DNA of 64,000 bases from contig NZ_JACHIH010000001.1 of the NCBI RefSeq assembly GCF_014203125.1, forward strand, positions 1 to 64,000, in the 5' to 3' direction. Below are positions 35,966 through 45,758 of this stretch, piece after piece. The notes below the pieces were generated by a model. That model had not been told where the DNA came from. It worked only from the letters and a program-made list of their open reading frames with translations, and made no database searches. This stretch comes from Rhodopseudomonas rhenobacensis. GTDB taxonomy: Bacteria; Pseudomonadota; Alphaproteobacteria; Rhizobiales; Xanthobacteraceae. Numbering within the stretch: position 1 is the stretch's first letter; each line of letters begins with the position of its first letter. Position numbers and translations under genes: made by a program.

Positions 35966-37582
35966 CTACACGACGTCGTCCGGCGCCGGGCCGACGATCA
36001 CGCCCTCATGGCCACGCAGGCTGAGTTCGCTACCGACCCGCTCGCCGCCGCGGTCCATCGCGGTCGACAGCAGGATCTCGCCGTCGAGCCCGATGGTTTC
36101 GGACACCACCGACACCGGCTCGGCGCCGAGATTGAGCGCGATCAGCACCGAGCCTTCGGCGTCGTGGCGGCGATACAGCAACAGGTCGCCGTCGGCGGCG
36201 AGCGGCGCGTAGTCGCCATGGGCGAGCTGCGGCAGCCGTTTGCGCAGCGCGATCAGCGCGCGATAGAGGTTCAGGATCGACTGCGCGTCGGGGTTGAGAT
36301 TGGCGACGTTCTCCTGCGCGGAGTCGGCGGCGAGCGGCAGCCACGGCTCGGCCGACGAAAATCCCGCGTGCTCGGTCGCATCCCATTGCATCGGGGTGCG
36401 GCAACCGTCGCGGCCAACCCCGATGCCGGGCACGTTCTTCTCGAACGGATCGCGCACCTGATCGGGCGCGATCGGCACCTGCTGCATGCCGATTTCGTCG
36501 CCGTAATACATCGTCGGCGTGCCGCGCAGCGTCAGCAGCAGCATCGCGGCGACGCGGGCCTGCGCCGGACCGACCCGGCTGGCGACCCGCGGCCGGTCGT
36601 GATTGCCGAGCACCCAGTTCGGCCAGGCGCCCGGCGGCAGCGCCGCCTCGTAGCGCTCGATCAGCGCCGCCAGCGTGCGGGCGTGCCACGGCGCCGACAG
36701 CAGCGCGAAATTGAACGGCAGCTGCGCGCCGGCGAGACCTTCGCCGTAATACGCCACCAGCCGCTCGATCGGCAGATAGATCTCGCCGATCAGCACGCGG
36801 GCGTCGAATTCGTCGATCACCCGGCGCATCTCGGCCACCACTTGCAGCGTTTCCGGCCGGTCGGCGGAATACACCGGGTGCAGCGCGGCGTGCGGCGGCA
36901 TCCCCGGCCTGAAGTCGGGGTTCGGCGGATTGTCGCGGAACTGGTCGTCCTTGATCAGGTGCCAGATCACGTCGACGCGGAAGCCGTCGACGCCCTTGCG
37001 CAGCCAAAACCGCATCACCTGATAGACCGCCGCGCGCACGTCGGGGTTGCGCCAGTTGAGGTCCGGCTGCTGTGCCAGGAAGGCGTGGTAGTGATATTGC
37101 TGCGTGCGCTCGTCGTACTGCCAGCCGGAGCCGCCGAATTCCGATAGCCAATTGTTCGGCGGGCCGCCATCCGGCGCCGGATCGCGCCACAGATACCAAT
37201 CGCGTTTCGGGTTGTCGCGCGACGACCGGCTTTCGATAAACCACGGATGCTGATCCGAGGTGTGGTTCGGCACCAGGTCGAGGATGAGCTTCAGCCCGGC
37301 GCCATGCGCGGCGGCGACCAGCGCGTCGAAATCGTCCATGGTGCCGAACAGCGGATCGATGCCGACATAGTCGGCGATGTCGTAGCCGAAATCCGCCATC
37401 GGCGAGGGAAAGATCGGCGACAGCCAGATGGCGTCGACGCCGAGGTCGACCAGATAGGGCAGCCGGGCGATGATACCTTTGAGATCGCCGACGCCGTCGC
37501 CGTCGGCGTCCTGAAACGAGCGCGGATAGATCTGGTACAGCACGCCCAGGGCCCACCAGGACGTGATCGCAGGACTCGGCAT
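35966..37582 (-). CDS. GH13 alpha-glucosidase
   Basis: Cytoplasmic family 13 glucosidase of 538 residues. All four GH13 regions are visible: DLVPNHTSDQHPWF (region I), DGFRVDVIWHLIKD (nucleophile Asp), LIGEIYLP (acid/base Glu) and NWVLGNHDRPRVASR (region IV). The N-terminal WWALGVLYQIYPRSFQDADGDGVGD is typical of alpha-glucosidase/oligo-1,6-glucosidase/trehalose synthase relatives. I chose the ATG at 37582 because GGGGAGGAAG lies upstream and this is the family's N-terminus. Exact linkage specificity is not resolved. Confidence 0.9.
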   Translation of the reverse strand: MPSPAITSWWALGVLYQIYPRSFQDADGDGVGDLKGIIARLPYLVDLGVDAIWLSPIFPSPMADFGYDIADYVGIDPLFGTMDDFDALVAAAHGAGLKLILDLVPNHTSDQHPWFIESRSSRDNPKRDWYLWRDPAPDGGPPNNWLSEFGGSGWQYDERTQQYHYHAFLAQQPDLNWRNPDVRAAVYQVMRFWLRKGVDGFRVDVIWHLIKDDQFRDNPPNPDFRPGMPPHAALHPVYSADRPETLQVVAEMRRVIDEFDARVLIGEIYLPIERLVAYYGEGLAGAQLPFNFALLSAPWHARTLAALIERYEAALPPGAWPNWVLGNHDRPRVASRVGPAQARVAAMLLLTLRGTPTMYYGDEIGMQQVPIAPDQVRDPFEKNVPGIGVGRDGCRTPMQWDATEHAGFSSAEPWLPLAADSAQENVANLNPDAQSILNLYRALIALRKRLPQLAHGDYAPLAADGDLLLYRRHDAEGSVLIALNLGAEPVSVVSETIGLDGEILLSTAMDRGGERVGSELSLRGHEGVIVGPAPDDVV

Positions 37583-37991
37583 CCTCAGCTTCCTCCCCGG
37601 AGATGACGTCGCAGGCGTGGTCCCGGTTCCAAGCCGGTTGGCTTGTTGGCACTCAGAACTCAGCACCGCGCCGTTCGGTCTCGACACGGCGGTGTAGCGG
37701 CGAGCCGTGACGGCCCGACAACCACGCGCGAGTTGGGCGGGAATTTCCGGATTTAACGGCGGCTTAAGGAAGAGGCGGTTACCGGAGGCGCGTCAAAGCC
37801 GACCCTTAAACGCAGATGGCGGTATCCAGTTCCCGAAAAGCCTTGCACTGCAATGACAAGCGCGTGAGGCTGGAACCGATCGCCACAGAACCGATTTACT
37901 CCCGCGAAACTTACTCTCGCGGCCAGCAGACACAACGAATTTCACATCGGGCCGATAACGTGCCCGCACCCAACCAAGGAGTGGAAGACTA
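37583..37991. other. 409-base intergenic region between divergent genes
   Basis: No gene is supported. It should contain the promoters for the glucosidase and the repeat protein at 37992. A short inverted repeat CCGCGA..TCGCGG lies about 37902-37922, and an AAGGAG ribosome site is just before 37992. A GGAAC at 37872 looks like half of an EcfG box but lacks the matching -10. Confidence 0.4.
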
Positions 37992-38588
37992 ATGGCGCAG
38001 ATGATCAGGACGTTTGACAACCCCCGCACCGCTTCAGCGGTCGTCGCGCAGCTGAAGGCCGCCGATTACGATGACGTGGAGCTGGTGTCCGACGGCAAGG
38101 GCGGCAGCGTGGTGGCGGTCAGCGCGCCGTTCGGCCGCGGTGCCAAGGCGGAGCAGATCCTCAACAGCGCCGGGCCGAGCAAGGCGACCAACGGCAGCGG
38201 CAACGGCTATGCCCGCACCGGCAATGGTCACGCACATCCCGATACCGCCGCGCCGCTGTCGAGCGCGGTCGGCGCCCCGACGCTGACCTCGTCGTCGACC
38301 AGACTGACCGGCGCGCCGCGCATCACCGAATCCAAGACCACCGGGTCGTGGCTGGGTCTGCCGGAAATAATCAGCTCCGACAGCTTCTTCTCCGGCTTTC
38401 CGCTGCTGACCAGGAGCCAGCAGGCATTCTCGTCGCTGAGCCACAGCCAGAAGCCGTTCTCCTCGCTGACCGAGAGCCAGGCGCCGTTCTCCTCGCTGTC
38501 GGAAAACCAGCGCGGCTCGGCCTCGCTGATCAACGACCCGGCGCCGTTCTCCTCGATGCTCGGCCTGCCGGTGCTGCTGCGCGGCTAA
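37992..38588 (+). CDS. Repeat-containing hypothetical protein
   Basis: A 198-residue protein with no known family. The N-terminal 50 residues (MIRTFDNPRTASAVVAQLKAADYDDVELVSDG) look like a small alpha/beta domain, as in some stress proteins. A Gly/Asn/Ser-rich linker follows, then five tandem decapeptides of the form LxxSQxPFSS (residues about 140-190). There is no signal peptide or membrane helix. It is followed by a strong terminator, supporting a real independently transcribed gene. Confidence 0.65.
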   Translation: MAQMIRTFDNPRTASAVVAQLKAADYDDVELVSDGKGGSVVAVSAPFGRGAKAEQILNSAGPSKATNGSGNGYARTGNGHAHPDTAAPLSSAVGAPTLTSSSTRLTGAPRITESKTTGSWLGLPEIISSDSFFSGFPLLTRSQQAFSSLSHSQKPFSSLTESQAPFSSLSENQRGSASLINDPAPFSSMLGLPVLLRG

Positions 38589-38638
38589 GCGGGACCCTCG
38601 CCTCGCGCGTGCCGAGGCGAACTCAGCGGACGACGTCA

Positions 38639-38671
38639 CAAAACGCCGGGGGGGATTCCCCCGGCGTTTTG
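38639..38671 (+). terminator. Intrinsic terminator after the repeat protein
   Basis: CAAAACGCCGGGGGG, a short GATT loop, then CCCCCGGCGTTTTG makes a perfect GC-rich stem of about 14 bp flanked by A and T runs, so it works in both directions. It lies about 50 bases downstream of the stop at 38588. Confidence 0.8.
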
Positions 38672-38722
38672 CGGTGTGGGCTCGCTCGATTGGTTTTCGA
38701 TGCGCGTCACAATTCACAGCCG

Positions 38723-38854
38723 GTCATTCCGGGGCGCGAGCACTTGCGAGCGAACCCGGAATCTTGCTGCAGAGACAAAGCCGCGATGAAGCGTCCGCGG
38801 CTGTTGCGAGATTCCGGGTTCGCGCGAGCTATCGCTCTCGCGCCCCGGAATGAC
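38723..38854. repeat. Palindromic intergenic repeat, family A (full copy)
   Basis: Starts GTCATTCCGGGGCGCGAG and ends CTCGCGCCCCGGAATGAC, with inner AACCCGGAATC and GATTCCGGGTTCG. It lies with the terminator at 38639 in the 316-base gap between convergent genes, and nothing else is seen there. Confidence 0.8.
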
Positions 38855-38904
38855 GCTTGGTGTTTGCTGATGGCTCTATCAGCAGACGCCGCGTGCGGTC
38901 ACGA

Positions 38905-39960
38905 TCAGCCCGCGTCCTTCAGCGACGCCATGTCGATGACGAAGCGGTAGTGCACGTCGTTCTTCAGCAGCCGCTCGTAGGCCTTGTTGATGTCCTGGAT
39001 GCGGATCATTTCGACGTCGGAGACGATGCCGTGTTCGGCGCAGAAATCGATCATCTCCTGGGTCTCCGGCATGCCGCCGATCCCCGAACCGGCGAGGCTG
39101 CGGCGGCCGTGGATCAGGTTGCCGCCGAGCACCGGATCGAGCGGCGTCAACGCGCCGACCAGCACCATGGCGCCGTCGAGCTTCAGCAATTCCAGATACG
39201 GATTGACGTCGTGGCCGACCGGGATGGTGTTGAGCAGGAAGTCGAACGAGCCCTTGGCTTTGGCCATCGCATCGAGATCCTTCGACACCAGCACCTCGTC
39301 GGCGCCGAGCCGGATCGCGTCCTTGCCCTTTCCCGGCGAGGTGGTGACCATCACCACATGGGCGCCGAACGCCTTGGCGAACTTCACGCCCATATGGCCG
39401 AGGCCGCCGAGCCCGATCACGCCGACCTTCTGGCCGGGACCGACCTTCCAGTGCCGCAGCGGCGAATAGGTGGTGATGCCGGCGCAGAGCAACGGCGCCA
39501 CCGCCTTGAGATCCATGGTGGGCGGGATCTTCACCACGAAGCGCTCGTCGGAAACGATCGCTTCCGAATAGCCGCCGAAGGTGAGCTGCTGCGAGCCGCG
39601 CTCATGGGCGTTGTAGGTCCAGGTGGCGCCCTCGACGCAATATTGCTCGAGCCCGGCCTCGCACGGCGCGCAATGCCGGCAGGAATCCACCATGCAGCCG
39701 ACGCCGGCGAGATCGCCGATCTTCAGCCGTTTGACGTGGGCGCCGACGGCTTTGACGCGGCCGACGATCTCGTGGCCGGGCACCATCGGGTACAGCGAGT
39801 TGCCCCAGTCGTTGCGGGCCTGGTGCAGGTCGGAGTGGCAGACGCCGCAATACAGAATGTCGATCTGCACGTCGTGCGGACCGGGATCGCGGCGGTCGAG
39901 GCTGAACGGCGCGATCGGCGAAGCCGCGCTCTGCGCGGCATAGGCTTTGACGTGAATCAT
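38905..39960 (-). CDS. Zinc-dependent NAD(P) alcohol dehydrogenase
   Basis: Medium-chain dehydrogenase of 351 residues, YahK/AdhA type, reducing aldehydes. Catalytic zinc ligands are seen in CGVCHSDLHQ, PGHEIVGR and a C-terminal Cys in LLCAGITTYSPL; structural zinc in CRHCAPCEAGLEQYC. Cofactor motif is GVIGLGGLGHMGVKFAKA, followed by TTSPGKGKDA, which favours NADP. It lies 53 bases after the aldo/keto reductase on the same strand, probably one operon under the divergent LysR regulator. Confidence 0.92.
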   Translation of the reverse strand: MIHVKAYAAQSAASPIAPFSLDRRDPGPHDVQIDILYCGVCHSDLHQARNDWGNSLYPMVPGHEIVGRVKAVGAHVKRLKIGDLAGVGCMVDSCRHCAPCEAGLEQYCVEGATWTYNAHERGSQQLTFGGYSEAIVSDERFVVKIPPTMDLKAVAPLLCAGITTYSPLRHWKVGPGQKVGVIGLGGLGHMGVKFAKAFGAHVVMVTTSPGKGKDAIRLGADEVLVSKDLDAMAKAKGSFDFLLNTIPVGHDVNPYLELLKLDGAMVLVGALTPLDPVLGGNLIHGRRSLAGSGIGGMPETQEMIDFCAEHGIVSDVEMIRIQDINKAYERLLKNDVHYRFVIDMASLKDAG

Positions 39961-40013
39961 GTTTGACTTTCCAAGAAATCTTGCAGGGGGACTTGCGGGG
40001 CGAACCGGCCGCG

Positions 40014-41107
<1,094 letters not shown>

Positions 41108-41132
41108 CGGCATGTGCTTATGAGGATATTTC

Positions 41133-42026
41133 ATGAATAACCGGGCCTCGCTCGGCGACCTTGCGGCGTTCGTGGCGGTCGCCGAGGAGCGCAGCTTCAC
41201 CCGCGCCGCCGCCACGCTCGGGGTGTCGCAATCGGCGCTGAGCCACACCATCCGCGAGCTGGAAGCCCGGCTCGGCATCCGGCTGTTGACCCGCACCACC
41301 CGCAGCGTGGCGCCGACCGAGGCCGGCGAACGGCTGCTGCGCACCGTGGCGCCAAGGCTGGCCGAGATCGACGCCGAACTCGCCGGCCTCAACGATCTGC
41401 GCGAGAAGCCCGCCGGCAGCATCCGCATCACCGCCGGCGAACACGCCGCCGAAACCGTGCTGTGGCCGGCGCTGGCGCGGCTGCTGAAGGATTACTCCGA
41501 GATCAAGGTGGAGATCTGCTCCGACAACACCTTCACCGACATCGTCGCCGAGCGCTTCGACGCTGGCGTCAGGTTCGGCGAACAGGTCTCCAAGGACATG
41601 ATCGCACTGCGGATCGCCCCCGACATGCGGATGGCGGCGGTCGCAGCACCCGGCTATTTCGCGCAGCGGCCGAAGCCGAAGCGTCCGCAGGACCTCACCG
41701 CTCACGCCTGCATCAATATCCGGCTGCCGACCTATCACAGCCTCTATGCCTGGGAGTTCGAGAAGGCCGGCCGCGAGCTGAAGGTAAGGGTCGAAGGCCA
41801 ATTGGTGTTCAACACTTTGCCGCTGGCGCTGCAGGCGGCGCTGGACGGCTTCGGCATCGCCTTTATGCCGGAGGATCTGGCAACGTCCCATCTCGCCGCG
41901 GGGCGGCTGGTCCGTGTGCTCGGGGACTGGTGCCCGCCGTTTCCGGGCTATCATCTGTATTACCCGAACCGGAAGCCGACCCCGGCCTTCGCCCTGCTGG
42001 TCGAGGCGCTGCGGTATAAGGGGTGA
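41133..42026 (+). CDS. LysR family transcriptional regulator
   Basis: A 297-residue LysR regulator: N-terminal winged helix FVAVAEERSFTRAAATLGVSQSALSHTIRELEARLGIRLL, linker helix and a substrate-binding domain. It is divergent from the aldo/keto reductase-alcohol dehydrogenase pair and probably controls it. The effector is unknown. GAGGAT precedes the ATG. Confidence 0.93.
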   Translation: MNNRASLGDLAAFVAVAEERSFTRAAATLGVSQSALSHTIRELEARLGIRLLTRTTRSVAPTEAGERLLRTVAPRLAEIDAELAGLNDLREKPAGSIRITAGEHAAETVLWPALARLLKDYSEIKVEICSDNTFTDIVAERFDAGVRFGEQVSKDMIALRIAPDMRMAAVAAPGYFAQRPKPKRPQDLTAHACINIRLPTYHSLYAWEFEKAGRELKVRVEGQLVFNTLPLALQAALDGFGIAFMPEDLATSHLAAGRLVRVLGDWCPPFPGYHLYYPNRKPTPAFALLVEALRYKG

Positions 42027-42100
42027 GCGAGGGACTTGCCACCACAGCCGCCAGACGACGCGATGCGCGATCTGGCGATGGCGTGGGTGATGCGGCGGGC

Positions 42101-42174
42101 TGGAGCGGGCGAAGGGAATCGAACCCTCGTATGCAGCTTGGGAAGCTGCCGTTCTACCATTGAACTACGCCCGC
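42101..42174 (-). tRNA. tRNA-Gly (CCC)
   Basis: A 74-nt cloverleaf on the minus strand: acceptor GCGGGCG/CGCCCGC, D arm GTTCAATGGTAGAAC, anticodon stem GCAGC/GCTGC around loop TTCCCAA (anticodon CCC, reading GGG), T loop TTCGATT, and an encoded CCA end after the discriminator T. All stems pair properly. Confidence 0.93.
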
Positions 42175-42320
42175 GAAATCAATGAGTTACCAGCATCCGT
42201 AACGAATGCCGGCGGCGCATCATCGATTGCGGGGCAACGATAGACAAAGCTGGCGGCGTTGGCAATTTCCGATGACGGCCATCCCCTTGTGCCAAATGTG
42301 CCAGTCGCGGGACGCTGCCA

Positions 42321-42593
42321 TCACTCGCGCGCGACGTGATGGATATGCAAGATTTCAACCGCATCTGCGGTGACGCGATAGAAGACGTTGTAAGGATAGC
42401 GGATGAGAGGCGCCAGGCGCACGCCAGGATCGTCCGCCACGTGCTGAGCACTCTGCGGCCACTCGCCGATCCGAGCCAACACCGCCGTCAGCCGGGTTCG
42501 AAATGGCTCTGCCACAGTGGGGAAATTTTCGGCGATATGATCGAGAATCCGGTCGAGGTCGTCCAACGCGGCGGCGGTGAACACCACCCTCAT
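42321..42593 (-). CDS. ParE-like toxin, type II toxin-antitoxin
   Basis: A 90-residue RelE/ParE superfamily protein: VFTAAALDDLDRILDHIAE near the start and the C-terminal IRYPYNVFYRVTADAVEILHIHHVARE are the family's marks. ParE toxins inhibit gyrase, RelE toxins cleave mRNA; the ParE type is likelier from the C-terminal sequence. The ATG overlaps the stop of the antitoxin gene (ATGA), the usual arrangement. Confidence 0.88.
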   Translation of the reverse strand: MRVVFTAAALDDLDRILDHIAENFPTVAEPFRTRLTAVLARIGEWPQSAQHVADDPGVRLAPLIRYPYNVFYRVTADAVEILHIHHVARE

Positions 42594-42826
42594 GCCGGCC
42601 GACGCTTTTCCAGAACCCGCCGGACCTCGTCGTCGGAAGCGAACCGGCCAGCCCGGGCGTCGTTCAGGCCGCGGGCGATGCCGTCGCGCTCGGCCGCGGT
42701 CGGGTGGTAGGAACCTGCCGATAGCCCGGCGTCAATTTCCCTGGCGATCTGGGCGAGCTCCGCCTGAGCCGCCTCCGGCCAGGACTCAGCCCGCTGCATC
42801 ATCTCTTGAAGCGCCTTGCTGCTCAT
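42590..42826 (-). CDS. Antitoxin of the ParE-like toxin
   Basis: A 78-residue protein upstream of the toxin gene, overlapping by four bases. It is helical and acidic (QEMMQRAESWPEAAQAELAQIAREID), with a C-terminal DDEVRRVLEKRRPA tail likely to wrap the toxin. The start MSSKALQEMM at 42826 was chosen over an upstream ATG at 42904. These antitoxins often repress their own operon, but I see no clear operator. Confidence 0.82.
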   Translation of the reverse strand: MSSKALQEMMQRAESWPEAAQAELAQIAREIDAGLSAGSYHPTAAERDGIARGLNDARAGRFASDDEVRRVLEKRRPA

Positions 42827-42968
42827 GCTCGCAGAATAGCACGAGTTCAGCGCGGTTACAGCCGACCGGCTGGCTGCCGGGCTCAGCACACCCATCGTCA
42901 ACATTTTCCCGACACTTTTCTGACAATTTTCCTGATGCGCCGACCGGGCCCCCTGCTATAGTCGTAGA

Positions 42969-43544
42969 ATGGGTGGGCGGGCGTACACAGTTTTCGACAC
43001 CGTGGTCGGGCGATGTGCCATCGCCTGGAGCGTGGCCGGCATTGTCGGCGTGCAGCTCGCCGACGCCCGCGAGATCGACACCCGCCGCCATCTGCTGCGA
43101 CGCTTTCCCGACGCCCGCGACACCAAGCCCTCGGCGGAGATCGAAGCCGCGATCGACGGCCTCAAGGCGCTGTTGCGCGGCGAGCCGGTCGATCTGTCCG
43201 ACCTGGCGCTCGATATGAGCGACGTCGCGCCGTTGCATCGCCGGATCTACGAGCTGGTGCGGACGATCCCGCGCGGCGAGACGCTGACCGTCGCCGAGAT
43301 CGCGGCGAGGCTCGGCGCTTCCGGCGCGGTGCTGTCGGTCGGCCAGGCGCTTTCGAAAAATCCGTTCGCCCTGCTGGTGCCGTGCCACCGCGCGGTGCCG
43401 GCGCGCGGCGACACCGGCGGCGCGCCGGCCTGCGGCGGCATCGTCAGCCGCTACCGGCTGCTGTCGATCGAGGGCGCGCTGGCCGGCCGCGGCCCGACGC
43501 TGTTCGACGCACTATTGTTCGCGCCGCCGCGCGCGCCCGGATAG
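42969..43544 (+). CDS. Methylated-DNA-protein-cysteine methyltransferase
   Basis: Suicide O6-alkylguanine-DNA alkyltransferase of 191 residues. The active-site motif is LLVPCHRAVPA near residue 140 (PCHRA where most have PCHRV), preceded by IPRGETLTVAEIAARLG..VGQALSKNPFALL, the DNA-binding and recognition helix. This may be called ogt. It stands alone between the toxin-antitoxin pair and the sorbosone-dehydrogenase-like gene. Confidence 0.88.
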   Translation: MGGRAYTVFDTVVGRCAIAWSVAGIVGVQLADAREIDTRRHLLRRFPDARDTKPSAEIEAAIDGLKALLRGEPVDLSDLALDMSDVAPLHRRIYELVRTIPRGETLTVAEIAARLGASGAVLSVGQALSKNPFALLVPCHRAVPARGDTGGAPACGGIVSRYRLLSIEGALAGRGPTLFDALLFAPPRAPG

Positions 43545-43643
43545 CTCATTCCCCTGCCGCAACTTGTCACAGCAAGTTCACGCCGTTGCGCTGAACATTC
43601 GTGGCGTTGCGGCATTTGTGTCGGCAACCCGAGGATCGCCCCG

Positions 43644-44990
43644 ATGCATCGCAAGTATCTTGTCGCGAGCTGCCTTGCCGCACTGACGCTGCCGCTCGCC
43701 GCCTGCAATGAAAAGGCCACCGTCGCCGACGGACAGGATTTCGGCCCCTCGCCGACGCTGGTGCAGCCGAAGTCCTCGCTGATCCCCACCATCAACGTCG
43801 CCACCGTCAATCGCTGGCCCGACGGCGCCAAGCCGACGCCGGCCGCCGGCATGGCGGTCAACGCCTTCGCGACCGGGCTCGACCATCCGCGCCAGCTCTA
43901 CGTGCTGCCCAACGGCGACGTGCTGGTGGCGGAGAGCAACGCGCCGCCGAAGCCGGAGGACGGCAAGGGCATCCGCGCCTGGGTGCAGCGGCTGTTCCAG
44001 AAGCGCGCCGGCGCGGCGACGCCGAGCGCCAACCGCATCACCCTGCTGCGCGATGCCGACGGTGACGGCACCGCCGAAACCCGCAGCGCGTTTCTGGAGG
44101 GGTTGAAGTCGCCGTTCGGCATGGTGCTGGTCGGCGACGAGCTTTATGTCGCCAACGCCGACGCGATGGTGAAATTCCCCTACCGCAGCGGCGATACCAA
44201 GATCACGGCGGCCGCGGTGAAGGTCGCGGACCTGCCCGGCGGGCCGATCAACCATCACTGGACCAAGGATCTCACCGCAAGCCCGGACGGGGCCAAGCTC
44301 TACGCCACCGTCGGCTCCAACAGCAATGTCGGCGAGAACGGCATCGCGGCCGAAAAAGACCGCGCCGGGATTCTGGAAATCGACCGGGCGAGCGGCGCCA
44401 CGCGGGTGTTCGCCTCGGGCTTGCGCAACCCGAACAGCCCGTCCTGGCAGCCGCAAAGCGGCGCACTGTGGGTCGTCGTGAACGAACGCGACGAGATCGG
44501 CAGCGACCTCGTGCCGGACTACATGACCTCGGTGCAGGACGGCGGCTTCTACGGCTGGCCCCACAGTTACTACGGCCAGCATGTCGACGTCCGGGTCGAG
44601 CCGCAACGACCGGACCTGGTGGCCAAGGCGATCGTACCGGACTACGCGCTCGGCGCCCATACGGCGTCGCTGGGGCTGACCTTCAACACCGGCGAGCTGT
44701 TTCCGGAAGCCATGAAGGGCGGCGCCTTCATCGGCCAGCACGGCTCGTGGAATCGCAATCCATATAGCGGCTACAAGGTGATCTTCGTGCCGTTCAAGGA
44801 CGGCAAGCCGTCGGGCAAGCCGCAGGACGTGCTGACCGGCTTCCTCAACGACCAGGACGAAGCCCAGGGCCGCCCGGTCGGCGTCAAGATCGACAAAACC
44901 GGCGCGCTGCTGGTCGCCGACGACGTCGGCAATGTGGTGTGGCGGGTGACGCCGGACACCGCCGCGAAGGCGGCGGAGGCGGGGCAGTAG
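43644..44990 (+). CDS. Sorbosone dehydrogenase-like lipoprotein (PQQ-type beta-propeller)
   Basis: A 448-residue GSDH/sorbosone dehydrogenase family protein, beta-propeller, likely periplasmic and anchored by lipid: signal with lipobox LPLAAC. Typical propeller segments are [47 protein letters not shown] and [12 protein letters not shown]. Family members oxidise sugars or aldose-like substrates with PQQ, but no PQQ genes are near, and substrate is unknown. Confidence 0.85.
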   Translation: MHRKYLVASCLAALTLPLAACNEKATVADGQDFGPSPTLVQPKSSLIPTINVATVNRWPDGAKPTPAAGMAVNAFATGLDHPRQLYVLPNGDVLVAESNAPPKPEDGKGIRAWVQRLFQKRAGAATPSANRITLLRDADGDGTAETRSAFLEGLKSPFGMVLVGDELYVANADAMVKFPYRSGDTKITAAAVKVADLPGGPINHHWTKDLTASPDGAKLYATVGSNSNVGENGIAAEKDRAGILEIDRASGATRVFASGLRNPNSPSWQPQSGALWVVVNERDEIGSDLVPDYMTSVQDGGFYGWPHSYYGQHVDVRVEPQRPDLVAKAIVPDYALGAHTASLGLTFNTGELFPEAMKGGAFIGQHGSWNRNPYSGYKVIFVPFKDGKPSGKPQDVLTGFLNDQDEAQGRPVGVKIDKTGALLVADDVGNVVWRVTPDTAAKAAEAGQ

Positions 44991-45068
44991 GCTGCCATTC
45001 CCCGACCCCGGCAATTGATATAACGTGCGGGCTTGCCGGTCGCGCGTGCGGCCGCCTGCCGGAGCGAA

Positions 45069-45335
45069 ATGATGAGCGTTTTGCGCCAAGCCCCGCCGAT
45101 ACAAGCTGAGGTGACGAGCGACCCGTCGATCATGAGCGGCGATCCGGTCGTCAAGGGCACGCGCGTGCCGGCCGAGACCATCGTCGCCTATCTGCGCGGC
45201 GGCCATAGCGCTCACGAGATTTTTGAAGATTATCCCAGCCTGCCAATCGACGGCATCGATGCAGTGATCCGCTGGGCCGAGGCGACCTACGGACCCGGCT
45301 GGAAATCCATCGTGCCGAACCCGGCTGCGCATTGA
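45069..45335 (+). CDS. DUF433 family antitoxin-like protein
   Basis: An 88-residue DUF433 protein: SDPSIMSGDPVVKGTRVPAETIVAYLRGGHSAHEIFEDYPSLPIDGIDAVIRWA is the family core, a winged-helix fold. Followed with a TTGA overlap by a DUF5615 gene; such pairs act as type II toxin-antitoxin modules by prediction. ATG 45069 and 45072 are adjacent, with GGAGCGAA upstream. Confidence 0.88.
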   Translation: MMSVLRQAPPIQAEVTSDPSIMSGDPVVKGTRVPAETIVAYLRGGHSAHEIFEDYPSLPIDGIDAVIRWAEATYGPGWKSIVPNPAAH

Positions 45336-45745
45336 ACGCGCGTTTTCTGATCGACGAATGCTTGAGCGTGGCGCTGGTCGCCGCTGCAAAGGCGCGCGGC
45401 TTCGAGGCCGACCACGTGACGCATATCGGGAAAGCCGGCTGGCAGGACTGGAATTTGGTGCGCTTTGCGGTCGCCCATAACTACGTCATGGTGACCAACA
45501 ACCGCCGCGACTTCCTGAAACAATATGCCAAGCTGGAGATCCATGATGGCTTGGTGGTGTTGATTCCCCTGGCCAAGCGCGACGAGCAGATCAGATTGTT
45601 CGGCAAAGTGTTGGAGGTGTTCATCGCCAGAAACGCGGACTTGATCAACACGCTGATTGAAGTCGCGTCGGACGGCAGCGTCCATCTCCGCAGCTGGAAC
45701 GCTGAGGGTCACGATATCGGCCATATCGCCAAGCCGCTCTGGTGA
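45332..45745 (+). CDS. DUF5615 PIN-like protein, probable toxin
   Basis: A 137-residue DUF5615 (Mut7-C/PIN-like) protein. The acidic motif FLIDECLSVALV and later VTNNRRDF are the usual metal-binding positions of PIN-like nucleases. TTG at 45332 overlaps the stop of the DUF433 gene (TTGA), coupling translation. The pair resembles a VapBC-like module but target RNA is unknown. Confidence 0.82.
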   Translation: MNARFLIDECLSVALVAAAKARGFEADHVTHIGKAGWQDWNLVRFAVAHNYVMVTNNRRDFLKQYAKLEIHDGLVVLIPLAKRDEQIRLFGKVLEVFIARNADLINTLIEVASDGSVHLRSWNAEGHDIGHIAKPLW

Positions 45746-45758
45746 TCGCTTTGCTGGC

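Noticed and set aside
37872..37897. GGAAC followed about 16 bases later by GATT as an EcfG general-stress promoter
   Set aside because: The -10 does not match CGTT, and spacing is one short; too weak to call.
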